A stretch of 64,000 bases of DNA, taken from Lojkania enalia. Its lineage: Eukaryota > Ascomycota > Dothideomycetes > Pleosporales. The stretch lies in NCBI GenBank assembly GCA_010094045.1, contig ML986671.1:1-64000 (forward strand), in the 5' to 3' direction. Within the stretch, counting starts at the first letter, position 1; every line of letters begins with the position of its first letter. Positions 23,085 to 33,700 of this stretch are shown here, in pieces. Under the pieces are notes generated by a model that ran no database searches, was not told the DNA's origin, and saw only the letters and a list, made by a program, of their open reading frames with translations. A program made the translations under genes and the position numbers.

Positions 23085-25782
23085 ATGGACTCGCCCACCA
23101 TGGACGCAACTATGCCTATATTCTACATCGGCCAGCATGAGACAGCGCGCTCTCTTGCTGTTTCCGATGAGCTGGTGCACCATGCTCAGGATCGTGGCGT
23201 ATGTATAGGCTCTCGGTTAGGATCCAGTGTGATGTTGGCTAACTTATTCTGCTCAGTATGACATGGTCACCTCGCCCATCACCACACCCCACTTCCATAC
23301 TCGAGTCCTCAGTCTCCTAAGCTCGTATATTCAAGCCGTCTCAGATGCCTCTCCGCCGAACTCCGCCCAGCCATACCCACTTGTATCCGCCTTTGAGAGT
23401 GTTGATACGTCTCTGCATCCCAGTGATACCATATCTCAGCTTGTCACATTTACTAGCCCTTGGATAGACTTGGCATCGCCAGACCCTGTGATCGCACATT
23501 TGTCCCGGCAGGTGTTTAGCTTGGAAATAGCTTATGCTGCATTCTGTGGAGTCGTTACCGTGGTGGTCCCCGGACCGCGACTATCGCACGGCCCAAGTAG
23601 CCTGGCTCAATATGCCCGCGCCATTAAGGAAGCACTAGCGCTTGGGTCGTACCTGCAACTACATGTACAGTTGCCCATGGATGGCTCAAAAGCGACTGAT
23701 GAGGAAGATGATGTAGGCGACCTAGCACGCTTCGCTTCTTCAGAGTATACCTCCGAGCGGCAGAACCAGGGTGGGCACCAGGATCCATGGAGTGCCTGGG
23801 AAGCCTGGGACGTCATCAGGTCCATTTGCCGCTACCACTCAAGGCTTTCAATAGGTAAGCATATTTATATGAAGTGCTGTATTCAGTATTCAATACATCC
23901 AAGTCTATATGAAAATCGTTTCTCGATGGGCGAAGTAGTCTCAATCATATCAATCATCTTCCTTCTCGTCCTGACTTTTGTGTAGCTCTTGACCTTCCAC
24001 GTCGCCTTCCCTCACTATCACTACAGGCCCGCTGGTTCTCCGAGCCTCTTCGCCTTCTCAATTTGCCTGCAAGCTCGTTCTTGATCAACCCTCGCGGTTC
24101 CTTCGTGCTTTCAAAGCCCCATCAACTCTTCATTTTCCGTTGCATGCGTCTAAAGAGTGCACCATGGCTTCTACTCACCGATGTCGGCGCAATTCCCGGC
24201 CTCAATGACCCAGATGCTATAATGGATTACCCCACGACCCTCTCTCCCTCGGTTGCCGCTGATGCACCTACTCCGCCTTCATCAACGTTCTCTTCGCCTA
24301 CTCCAGCGGAGGCATCTCAGATAATGAAGAGTGCCGGCAAGAAGAGTAGTAAAGATGACCCAACGCCACATCTCAGTTATCTTCGATACCTTCAGCGAAA
24401 CCAGCCGCCAAAGAGTACAATTGAGAGATTCGTCGGTGGATTTCAAGACTACTTACAAAGCCCCCTGCAACCGCTTACGGATAACCTAGAATCCATTACA
24501 TACGAAGTCTTCGAGAAAGATCCTATCAAGTATGCGTGGTATGAACGCGCTATTGCGCAAGCGCTACGGCACTGGGTCGACCAGGGAAAATCAACCAGTT
24601 CCGAAGACGGCGCGGTAGTTATCGCGGTCGTGGGTTCCGGCCGTGGGCCGCTGGTTACTCGAGCTTTGAATGCAAGCGATGCAACAGGCGTGCCGGTCAA
24701 AGTCTATGCCGTTGAAAAGAACCCGAACGCCTACGTTCTCCTTCGACGACACAACGAAGAGGACTGGGGTGGTCTCGTAACGGTGGTCAAAACCGACATG
24801 CGGGCCTGGAAAGGACCCACCCGGTCCGACGGCACATTTGGCAAAGTCGACATCCTCGTCAGCGAGCTACTAGGCAGTTTCGCCGACAACGAGCTTTCCC
24901 CCGAATGTCTCGACGGCGTCCAACACGTCCTAAACCCCGATCACGGCATCTCGATACCTGCAAGCTACACCGCGCACATAACGCCCATTTCCACGCCTCG
25001 CATCCACGCAGACCTTCTCGCAAGAAGTCACACAGCTGATCCGAACGCCTTCGACATCCCCTGGGTCGTCATGCTTCACCAATTCGACTATCTTTCCGCA
25101 CACCCGCTCCCTGACTCCTCCCAGGCGCCGCCCTCCACAAAGTTGAACCAGTCCAAACTCGACCCCCCGCTCGCCCCACACATCCAAATGGTATGGCACT
25201 TCTCACACCCTCTCCCACCAACCATCCTCGCGCAATCGTCGCTCCGCCGCGGCGGCTCGGCCGTTGGCGGAGGCGGCGGATTCACCGGCGGCGACGGCGC
25301 CAACGAGCATAATGCCCGGCACTGCAAATTGACGTTTCCGATCCCGGAGCAGGGCATCTGCCATGGGCTGGCGGGATACTTTGAGACCGTGCTGTACACC
25401 ATGGAAGAGGGGAGCGTGGAGCTGAGCACGAATCCTGTGACTATGGAAGCGAAGAGCAAGGATATGATTTCTTGGTTTCCGATTTTTTTTCCGCTAAGGG
25501 TGAGTTTTTGTTCAACATGAAGTGTCTTGTTTCTACATTGTTTGGTGGCTTTTGAGGGTTTGTTGTTTTGAGTTTGTGTGGAAGGTGGCTGATGAATCGT
25601 TACAGAGTCCATTGCATCTCCCGGCTGATTCGGTAGTGGAAATTAGTATGTGGCGGATGACGGATGATAGGAAAGTGTGGTATGAGTGGTTGGTGGAAAG
25701 CTTTTTGGTGGTTGAGGGGCGGAGGATTAGGTTGGGGGCGTCGGATCTGCATTCTAGTAGGGGTAATGGGTGTTTAATGTAA
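23085..25782 (+). CDS. Protein arginine methyltransferase 5 (type II)
   Basis: Four exons, 23085-23198, 23257-23854, 23986-25499 and 25606-25782, encode 800 aa. The splices read DRG-YDMVTSPITTP, LSI-ALDLPRRLPSL and FPLR-SPLHLPADS, all as in the Skb1/Hsl7/PRMT5 family. The first half is the TIM-barrel domain. The Rossmann part has VVIAVVGSGRGPLVTRAL (about residue 448) for SAM binding. SELLGSFADNELSPE (about residue 530) carries the double-Glu catalytic loop. The C-terminal beta barrel follows, with a Gly-rich insert (GGSAVGGGGGFTGGDG) that is probably a disordered loop. The enzyme symmetrically dimethylates Arg in Sm proteins and histones and links to cell-cycle control. A second in-frame ATG lies at 23100. 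Confidence 0.94.
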
Positions 25783-26502
25783 ATGGTTTGTTGAATTTGA
25801 AAGGATATCTTGAATGGGTGGGTAGGTAGAATAGGGACTGCGAGTAGGGAGCAGGATAAAGATGTTGTAGGGGAAAGGAGTTGGGGGGGGGGGGCAGGGC
25901 ATATGTACTATTTAATTTCGATCAAACGGCCTTGTTTGTAGAACGGGATTTAAGGTGCTTTTGCTGATGTTTGTTTGGGTTGCGGTTTTTTTAGATTGGA
26001 TAGGTTGATGTTCGGAGCGGGGCTGGAGATTTGGTCGTTTGTGTAGTGGTGAGGATTGGGATGGGCAAGATATGGAGTTAGTGCGGAACGGTAGGGGAAA
26101 GTTTGAATGCTTTTGGTGGGAAATCTGCTTGGAGCTTTGTTGAGTTGCGATCAGCAACCAGCAGTAGCGAGAGGGGTATGTGAATGATGATGGGGGTATA
26201 TTTATCAATGAAGGAAAAAAAAATTTTAGAGACGAAGATGCGGGTATCACCACGGAACCTTTACGCAAGGAATCAAAGAGGCTGAACGTAGAAAGCAAGT
26301 AGATTTTCTCAAAAGAACTATCTTGAGGAACAGATTCTACCTAGAACCTATTTCACCTGTAGAAAGAAAGAAATCTTTTGCCGTGTGAAACGTGGGCGTC
26401 GAACACTCGGGTCCATATTATCCATACTCATATCTTAGATATTGTCATGGTGATTATGGGCGTCGTTCATCTCGAGAGAAGCAATAATTAAGCTCTATGC
26501 GT
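25783..26502. other. Intergenic 3' of PRMT5
   Basis: About 0.7 kb, G-rich early (a run of G near 25880-25892) and then AT-rich. It is likely the PRMT5 3' UTR and terminator plus the 3' end of the next minus-strand gene. No gene was found. Confidence 0.5.
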
Positions 26503-27081
26503 CTACTCAATTTTGCCGCCCTCGTCATTGGGCTTCCCAGGTGGCAAAGGCCACAGCTGAATTGGCATATCTGGAAAGCTCAACACACCTCGTGGCACCC
26601 GCTGGCTCAGGGCAATACGCCAAATCCTTTCTGGTGATTTTAAGACGGTGATATTAAGGAGTGAGCCTATGCAACCATGTTCCCTAAGCCAGTCACTCTC
26701 ATCATCATTAATGGTAGAGGAGGCAGATAAATATTTTACTTGAAGAATCCGCACTGGAAGCCCTCTAATGCCACGTAGTCTCGAGGAGGCGTGATATCAA
26801 GGTCGTAGCATAGTTCGTCGGCTTTCAGCTAGGTATGGTGGCCGTCCTAGTTCCAGATCCAGCCAGCGATTTGGCGCGACGAAGGGGGTTGGTGTGTCGG
26901 AGGGAGTTGGCGGTTCGTAGGTGTTGTCGCTAGGAGGTGGGGAACGGCAGGTTGGAAGGTGAGTCTCTTTCAGCCCGTAAACCGGATGGTTTCTCTCGCA
27001 TTGGTAGGCTTGCATTTTCTCGTTTAGGGGGCCGGAGGCGTCGGTGGCGCGGAGCAGGCAGGACGGCGGATCGCAGGTTAC
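26503..27081 (-). pseudogene. Exon-sized Cys modules related to the adjacent secreted protein
   Basis: Three coding blocks can be drawn: 26983-27081, 26740-26828 and 26503-26683. The first contains SCLLRATDASGPLNEKMQAY, with the same Cys/GP/Glu spacing as exon 2 of the upstream gene. The second reads ELCYDLDITPPRDY and GFQCGFFK, parallel to the CVGIF...TCEFFK end of that exon. The third continues in phase (FFK-EHGCIGSLLNITV). The last two blocks join in phase 2, like the first intron upstream. The junction from the upstream exon is out of phase by any GT-AG choice that keeps the FFK motif. There is no separate signal peptide. It may be the broken 3' part of one modular gene, a decayed paralogue, or a gene spliced in a way not seen here. 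Confidence 0.35.
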
Positions 27082-27134
27082 CTCCCCAGTGTGAGTTAGA
27101 AATGTGGCAGTGGGGAGCGGCGACGGGAAGTATC

Positions 27135-27826
27135 CTACTTGAAAAATTCGCAGGTGTAGTTCTTGTATACGGTGTAGTTCGTAGGGGCTATGAATATGCC
27201 AACACATACGCTGTCCGAAGCCATATTAATGGGGTCGAGGTGTAAAAAGTCAAGGCGACCAGCGTATTCGACAGGCGGTTCATCGCGCTTCGTCACTGAC
27301 GCGTCCGCAGAGCCTTTGTTCCAACGACACTTGTAGCTCCAGACCTCTTCGGTGAAATTCATGCGTGCTGGTCCCGTGACGTGGGCCACTGGCGTCAAAT
27401 AATAGCATCTCTACCCATCACGGAACTTCTCTCCATCAACTTGTTAGTTTCGTATGCATGGATACGGGACCCATATCCATCGTCATGACTGCTTGTTACT
27501 CTACCACACCTTTCACGGGGATTGTAGGACGGAGGCTAGTCAGATACAACTTTTAGTGAGAGGGCTGAATCAATTAGGTCATACCTGTAGTACTCGCAGG
27601 TGTAGTTCTCAAAGACTTCTGCGCCAGTGATCTTCCATGAAAAGTTATTGCAGCTCTCAAGCGTCCAGATTTCCAGGCGTTCAAATATTTTACCATTGTA
27701 ATCATAGTACAGGAGTCCATGATCATATCGGTTTTCCGGGTTTTGGCGAACAAGGGGTTTAGTGTCAACGGGGGAGGCAGTAGAGAGGAGAGTAGTGAAA
27801 TGAGCGACAAGGATGTGGAGCAGCAT
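27135..27826 (-). CDS. Small secreted Cys-rich protein with two internal modules
   Basis: Two exons, 27585-27826 and 27135-27408, with a 176-bp intron (GTATGA...AGAG), encode 171 aa. The ATG at 27826 gives a signal peptide MLLHILVAHFTTLLSTAS with likely cleavage after the AS pair. The mature part has six Cys. Two stretches resemble each other: one ends exon 1 (ESCNNFSWKITGAEVFENY then TCEYYR) and the other ends exon 2 (DSVCVGIFIAPTNYTVYKNY then TCEFFK). N-glycosylation sequons (NYT, NFS, NFT) are frequent. Function is unknown; size, secretion and Cys content fit an effector-like or cell-surface protein. The stop TAG directly after FFK overlaps a GTAGGA donor, so the gene may continue into 26503-27081. 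Confidence 0.5.
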
Positions 27827-28450
27827 CGTGGATTGTATGAAGGTATGGACGGGAGTATTGCGACCGATGAGAGGAGCGTGGGAGTAAAGAAGAGAAGTCG
27901 GAGAAGGGTCTAGCAAAGAGGGTGCTGGATAGTGCTAGGGGTGGACTGTGCTGGAAGGCACAGGTTACGGGCGTGACGTCCGTGCGCAGGGACGACGGCC
28001 TGTGGACAGTTGCGGACAGGGAATCTCAGTCTAGGCAGTACGTAATAGAGAGCGGTGAGGGCAATTTATAGGGGGACCACGGTGTTCGTGTTTGGGATTG
28101 GATTGCGGGAGTGAGGTGCGAGGGCGCCCAGGTACCAACTGTGGTGACGGAAATGAAATTTAAAACCAGAAGAGGTGTATAGTCTGATTGATTTCGAGCA
28201 CATCACTTGAGACCGAATCTCGCACAGGCTATACCAGATTCCCAGAATTGAGCACCCCAGCGGTCATCATTTCCGGGATCTACTTTGAGGATTCCGGTCA
28301 CCGCCAGTGGCTGCTACTTGGTTCCTCCCAAGCCGCCGAAGCACCCCGCTCCTTCTCCAAAGAAAAAGGCCTCATTTCTGCATCGAAGCCCCCAGCTGGG
28401 TCTCCGCCGGAAGCAGACTAGTCGGTTCAACTCTCAAGGCTTCCCGGGTC
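27827..28450. other. Intergenic between two secreted-protein genes
   Basis: About 620 bp of non-coding sequence. It includes CGACCGATGA at 27861-27870, a ten-base string also found upstream of the next gene at 28930-28939. No gene was found. Confidence 0.45.
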
Positions 28451-28825
28451 TCATTCGGCAGGAGCGCTGCCGTCGTCCAGGAGGTCAGGGCTCGTGATTC
28501 CATGGCGGCCGCGCTTGCCTTCTTCGCGCCTCTCCCGCTTGACGCAACTGCGCCAGCAGACGTTCTTCCCCTTCAAGCGGCCTATGTCTCGGGGGTTCCC
28601 CTTGACGTAGTACCCTTCGATATCATTGTCGAGCTGCTCGCAGCCTGTGCCAGCCTTGAGATTCCGACCACAGCACGTGCGAAAGGCGGCATAGCCACAG
28701 TGATCTTGAGCTGTGTCGCGAATCTCCGGGGGACCTTGGGACTTCTGGGAGGGGGGGAGAGAATTTGGGACTGCGAGGGACGTGGTAATGCCGCTCACAA
28801 GGAGCAGAAGTAGATGTAGAAGCAT
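28451..28825 (-). CDS. Small secreted Cys-rich protein
   Basis: Single exon of 124 aa from the ATG at 28825; the frame is open further upstream but without a signal peptide, so this start is preferred. The signal peptide is MLLHLLLLLVSGITTSLA, similar in its first residues to the neighbour at 27826. The mature protein has seven Cys (HCGY, TCCG, GCEQ, VCWRSC), a spacing suited to disulfides, and then a basic stretch (KRERREEGKRGR) that could be a Kex2 site or nuclear-type signal, and an acidic tail. No family was recognised. It is an effector candidate by size and composition only. A perfect inverted repeat lies about 100 bp upstream. Confidence 0.6.
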   Translation of the reverse strand: MLLHLLLLLVSGITTSLAVPNSLPPSQKSQGPPEIRDTAQDHCGYAAFRTCCGRNLKAGTGCEQLDNDIEGYYVKGNPRDIGRLKGKNVCWRSCVKRERREEGKRGRHGITSPDLLDDGSAPAE

Positions 28826-29816
28826 GTTTGATGCTAGAGGTAGAGTGCGTTGAAGGGGTTTGAGAACATGTGTTCTATCTAGTAGACGAGGAAGTGAGGA
28901 AGCGCGGAAGGGAAGGATAGGTGAGTGTTCGACCGATGATGTCGGTCGAACAATGGCTGCAACACGATAGAGTGATAGCTTACTAGATGTCGTGATACCC
29001 GATGATTCAAGCGAGCGGTGTGTGAACATTCTATGGGGTCCGTGGGGTTCTGTGCTCGGTTCTCTCTGTTGTCGCGTTGAATTTTGGGGCAAAGAACGGA
29101 GAGCAGCCTTGAAACAGAAATGCGTACCCTGTGGAGCTCGTGCAATTGCTCAGTCGAGGACGTTGGATCCCGGGATTCAGAATGGAAGCACATATCGATG
29201 CAGTTCCGAAACCCCCTACCCTACCCTATAATCACTGGCTCCGTGATTCAGCCTCGGCCGAGCGAGCATCCTGTCCTTTAATCCTACTGGTCTATCAATT
29301 CCTTCCATTCAAAGGCAGAGGTAATTAAGTATGGTTGTACGGTCAGATGTCAAAGAAATCTGTTCTGCTTCCGATTGCCTTTATCGGAGCTACATGCGGA
29401 ACTAATCGGAAATATACGGTCTTCCTAGATGCGGCCTTGCACTCGCGCAGACACGTGAGAGGGAGCCTTGGGGTTTGTATAATTAAGCCTGGAAGCCGAG
29501 AGGTGATGAATGACGAAGATGGCTTTCGATTTTGCTTGGATTGGAGTGTAGAAGAGTGAGGAACGGTCGGCAAGGCGCAAGATGCGAGATCGATTCAGCC
29601 CTATAAAACTAGCCGTCGACTAGGGAAGCCACCCGACAGCACGCAATTCGCGCCAAGAGAAATTTCGAATACCCAGTAGCGATCGCGGAATCAACATAGT
29701 GCAATATAAATCATCATTCATTTCTCTCCACATCCTCCTGACACTTTAATTCTGTCGCTTCGCCGAATTATCATATCCATTGGCCGGTTCCCCAGTCTCA
29801 AGATATAGCATCCAAA
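28826..29816. other. Intergenic between secreted protein and APS kinase
   Basis: About 1 kb containing both promoters of the divergent pair. Short frames here lack protein-like character. The APS kinase leader just before 29817 is CT-rich. Confidence 0.5.
28927..28951. promoter_or_regulatory. Perfect 10-bp inverted repeat in secreted-protein promoter
   Basis: GTTCGACCGA (28927-28936) and TCGGTCGAAC (28942-28951) are exact reverse complements separated by TGATG. The position is about 100 bp upstream of the ATG at 28825. The CGG/CCG content and dyad symmetry suit a fungal zinc-cluster regulator, but no binding protein is known. Confidence 0.5.
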
Positions 29817-30590
29817 ATGGCAACGTATTACCCCTCCATACCCCGCCAACAGCCCTACCAACTAACATCTTCTAAAAGAAACATCACCTGGCACCCATCC
29901 CTTTCTCGCACCGAGCGTAATTCCTACCGCAAGCAGCGCGGCTTCACGATATGGTTCACGGGCCTGTCTGCATCTGGAAAATCCACCATTGCGACAGCAC
30001 TGGAGCAGCATCTCCTACACCTCGGACACGCCGCCTACCGCCTCGACGGCGACAATGTACGCTTCGGACTAAACAAAGATCTCGGATTTTCCGAAAAGGA
30101 CCGGAATGAGAACATCAGGCGGATAGCAGAGGTACAGTCTAGCCCAAACTCCCGCAACAGGAGATGCGTCGCACGGAACGAATTCGCGCAAGAGGGCTAT
30201 AACAATACTAATAGCCGTGACATCCAGGTCGCCAAACTATTCGCCGACTCCTCCACCATAGCAATAACATCCTTCATATCGCCCTACCGCTCCGACCGCG
30301 CCACCGCCCGCGCCCTACATGCAGCACCTTCTTCCAACCCGGATGACGAGCCCCTCGCGTTCATCGAAGTCTTCGTCGACATTCCCCTCGAGGAGGCCGA
30401 GAAGCGGGACCCCAAGGGCCTCTACAAGAAGGCGAGGGAGGGCAAAATTCCCGAGTTCACGGGCATCAGTGCGCCGTATGAGGAGCCCGAGAATCCAGAG
30501 ATTAAGATCAGGAGTCATGAGACTACTGTCGAGGATGCGGTGAGGGAGATTGTGGAGTTTTTGGAGGGTAGGGGGTTGCTGAAGGCTTAG
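29817..30590 (+). CDS. MET14: Adenylyl-sulfate (APS) kinase
   Basis: Two exons, 29817-30131 and 30228-30590, encode 225 aa. The enzyme phosphorylates APS to PAPS in cytosolic sulfate assimilation. The P-loop GLSASGKS is at residues 49-56. [21 protein letters not shown] is the APS-binding region, FISPYRSDR follows, and the C-terminus has [16 protein letters not shown]. The 96-bp intron (donor GTACAG, branch TACTAAT, acceptor CAG) splices [13 protein letters not shown] as in homologues. The intron length is a multiple of three and it has no stop, so an unspliced reading frame stays open with 32 extra residues between the nucleotide-binding half and the lid. The N-terminus is about 20 residues longer than in most fungal relatives. 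Confidence 0.93.
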   Translation: MATYYPSIPRQQPYQLTSSKRNITWHPSLSRTERNSYRKQRGFTIWFTGLSASGKSTIATALEQHLLHLGHAAYRLDGDNVRFGLNKDLGFSEKDRNENIRRIAEVQSSPNSRNRRCVARNEFAQEGYNNTNSRDIQVAKLFADSSTIAITSFISPYRSDRATARALHAAPSSNPDDEPLAFIEVFVDIPLEEAEKRDPKGLYKKAREGKIPEFTGISAPYEEPENPEIKIRSHETTVEDAVREIVEFLEGRGLLKA

Positions 30591-30750
30591 AGGGCGGGGA
30601 GATAGGGTTTGGAATATGCAAAGTATGGATTACGGGAGGGTTGATTCAAGCCTAACACGAATGCATGATATGGTTGCAATCGAAAAATCATTAAGTTTTA
30701 AGGTGGCTGAATAGATACCGAGCATAGACACTAACATCACGCTGTATTTG
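30591..30750. other. APS kinase 3' flank
   Basis: Short AT-rich 3' region of the APS kinase gene before the repeat tract. Confidence 0.5.
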
Positions 30751-30779
30751 CGAACACCGTCTTAGTATAATGGTCATCA

Positions 30780-33700
30780 TCATTATCAACAGCACACAAA
30801 ATCTGCTTCAAAACCCCATGTGTCCTATCCGTCTTCATTTTAGTCCCAATAAGCGCCACATCAGCCCTAATTTTCCTAGGTTTTAATAACCGCTGGCGCG
30901 ATACCATTACTTCTCTAGCCCCTTATATAGAACCCGGAAACTCACATCATCCAGTTGGGGGAATAGTTTTAGCCTCACTCGAACACAATTCGCGTGTCAT
31001 GGTACCGTCCTCCTTTTTAATATTTGTCAATATAATAACGCTATCTCTCCAGTTCGTTCTACAATCCTCACACTCCAGAAATCCCTATTGTTTGATGAAA
31101 TAGTTTTCTTGATTCCTAGACACCTCCGCATACGCCGGGTTGGATTGTTATTTTGCACGGACTGGAAGCACGGCGATTCTGTCGCGGCTGTTTATTTCAG
31201 AGAGCGTGCTCGGTGCTCATGATCAGCCATTCCTCTCATTTAATAACCACGCGAAAGTCGCATAACGGGGTATTTCTAGGTGCCTTAGCGACGCCAACAT
31301 GAGTGCATCGTCGTTTGGTTCGTTTTGCGAAGCGCGAGCAGAACCCATTTTGCAGAAATGTGTGAGCTTTAGGTCCACACAAGTCGCATGCTTGAACTTC
31401 CTAGCTTGTTTTTTTTTTTTTTTTTTGGTGACGGCAACATATCCGCGATTACCTCCTGGTGTATTCGGCCTACTATATATAGTTTACAACTAGGACTCGT
31501 GGCTTGCAATACCGATTGGTTTAGTTCCGTGCAAATCTCCCGTGTCTTGGGCTACCTTGCTATTTTAGTGACGGCATCGACATAATTGTAGCAATTCTTC
31601 AATCTATTTTACAAAGTCCACAACCAGAACTCATGGTTTGTAGTACCTGTGGTTTTAGTCTCACGCAAGACACGCGTGTTTGGCCCTTCTAGTTGCTTTA
31701 GTGAATGCCAGCATAATTGTAGCATCTCTACGTGTCGCGTATCAGGGAGCATCAATTGCTGAGGGAAATATTGATGTATTGAAGGAGGGTAAGTGGCCTG
31801 CTTCGGTAGAAGCTGGCGATGGCGAGACTATATAGGCCTAAAAACAGACCAACTATAATAGGATAGTAGAAACATGTGACACTACGGTCTGTTTCATAAG
31901 GATCCATGGTTTGAGATAGTTGTAGTTAATTCGTACACCGAGGTCGCAGATGGTCTTGTTTGTAGGCATTTTACTTGACGCCAACATAATAACGTCCGGA
32001 AAATTTAGACCCACCAACCTATTTGTTCGGCGAATATAGTTTTCTAGAATCCCCCAAGTCCTAAATGTACGTTAAAAAATAAAGGTTTGCAGTCTACACA
32101 AAATCTTTGGCTGGCTGACTTTTTGACTTTTAAAAGCACATGGGTGGGGGGCGTATATGTTCTCTGTCCTATTCACATCTTGTGACGCTCAGATAAGCTT
32201 TGACTAGGCCGGTATGTCCGTGTCATATTCTATTTTTCCTGTTTTCTCCGCATGAATCTCCTAGTGATTGGTCATCTTAAGCTTAGCCTTGACTGGGAGA
32301 AAATTGGCATTCTAGAACAGAAAGGACATGCGAAGTGCTCAATAGTGTCCTCCATGGAACTCGAATATTGGGATATTGCAAAGACTTTTAGGGGGTCCGC
32401 AATTCCCATGATGGATAAGCTATTCCCGTTCTCTTGGTCATGAGGACAATATTGAATTGTAGTCCTTGGCAAACTCCTTGACTAGTTGAAAATTTGACTT
32501 TTAGGAGCCCATAGGGAGCTTGCCTAATCTTTTTAGTCCTCCTCTAAAGCTTCCATCATCTCAGCCATTATCATTTTTTTTGCGAGGTCACCATCCCCAT
32601 CAAGTCAGCCTAGGACGACTTTTCGTGAGGCTAACGTGCCTATGGTGAATCGTGTCTTATATTACTATCCTTATAGACCATGAGGTTATCACTCTCCGGC
32701 TTATACCCTCTCATAGGCCAAGTACCTACTTTTTAATCCTACTCGAATCTCACATGGAGTAGCCATCTTGAGGTTTCAGCGAGGCCGGACATAGCCATGT
32801 AAGCTGACTCCTTTTTCGGATCTATGCTCCATAATGCTGCTCTTCTACGCCTGTTGATTTGATATGAATGGGAGAATTGCGCGTTAGTTTGTAGTGTTGA
32901 TCGGATACATGGCTTGAAACAGTTTTTGTTTTTTGACAGAGATTCGCGCACGTTGCATCTCCCAGATCTAGCGATTATTTAGTCCCGTTCCCCATCGGCC
33001 GCGGCGTTTGATGTTGCTGGATTTCACTTCATATGTCACCCCTTTTCGTCGGATGGCCGCACTTGCGGTATTCGCCACGACCAATTCGATTTTTGGTCCC
33101 GCGTCCCATGACCCACCGAGTTGGAGACTTTTAAAATACGTTCCATAAGTCTTCGTTGCGTCAATTTGCAGTTGCGGAAACTCCCCCATACGAGGATAGA
33201 AAGGCTATTTATTGGAAATTCGTGTAGATAGCATCTTCCACAATTCGGCCATTTTTAAGTCCTTTTCCCCATACCGCATAGAGGTACCATTTTTTTAGAA
33301 TCCACTCCATCGCCTCTACGTGAAATTCTTTGTGGTTTGGAGAAAGGAAGAATTCTTTCGGGTAAATTAGTCTCTTTTTGTGAGGCTATGGTGTACACAG
33401 CATTGGGATCGAAAAGTATAGGATTTAGTACCTTTTCTTATATAGCTATCAGTATCGGTAATTTAGACTCTAGTTGTATTCACTGCTGCTAATTCGACTT
33501 AGTTCCAAGGCCCCTATATTCTAATACAGCATTTAGTTTTTGTTAGGACGGTAAGAACTGTGTATATGAAGCCAAGAAGGTATCGTTAGTCCCGCTGCAC
33601 ATGAAGCACTTGTCTTGTAATCTCTAGAATCCACTCCATACTTTTGCTCCAAGCTCCTTTTATGGTTTAAGCAATAAATTTCTTAATCAGACCAGTCAGT

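Noticed and set aside
26503..30590. Secondary-metabolite biosynthetic cluster
   Set aside because: No PKS, NRPS, terpene cyclase or tailoring set is present; only small secreted proteins and APS kinase.
29817..31000. Sulfur/methyl-cycle gene cluster (APS kinase, PRMT5, SAH hydrolase)
   Set aside because: The genes are far apart, differ in strand and are separated by unrelated genes and a repeat tract; the link is metabolic only.
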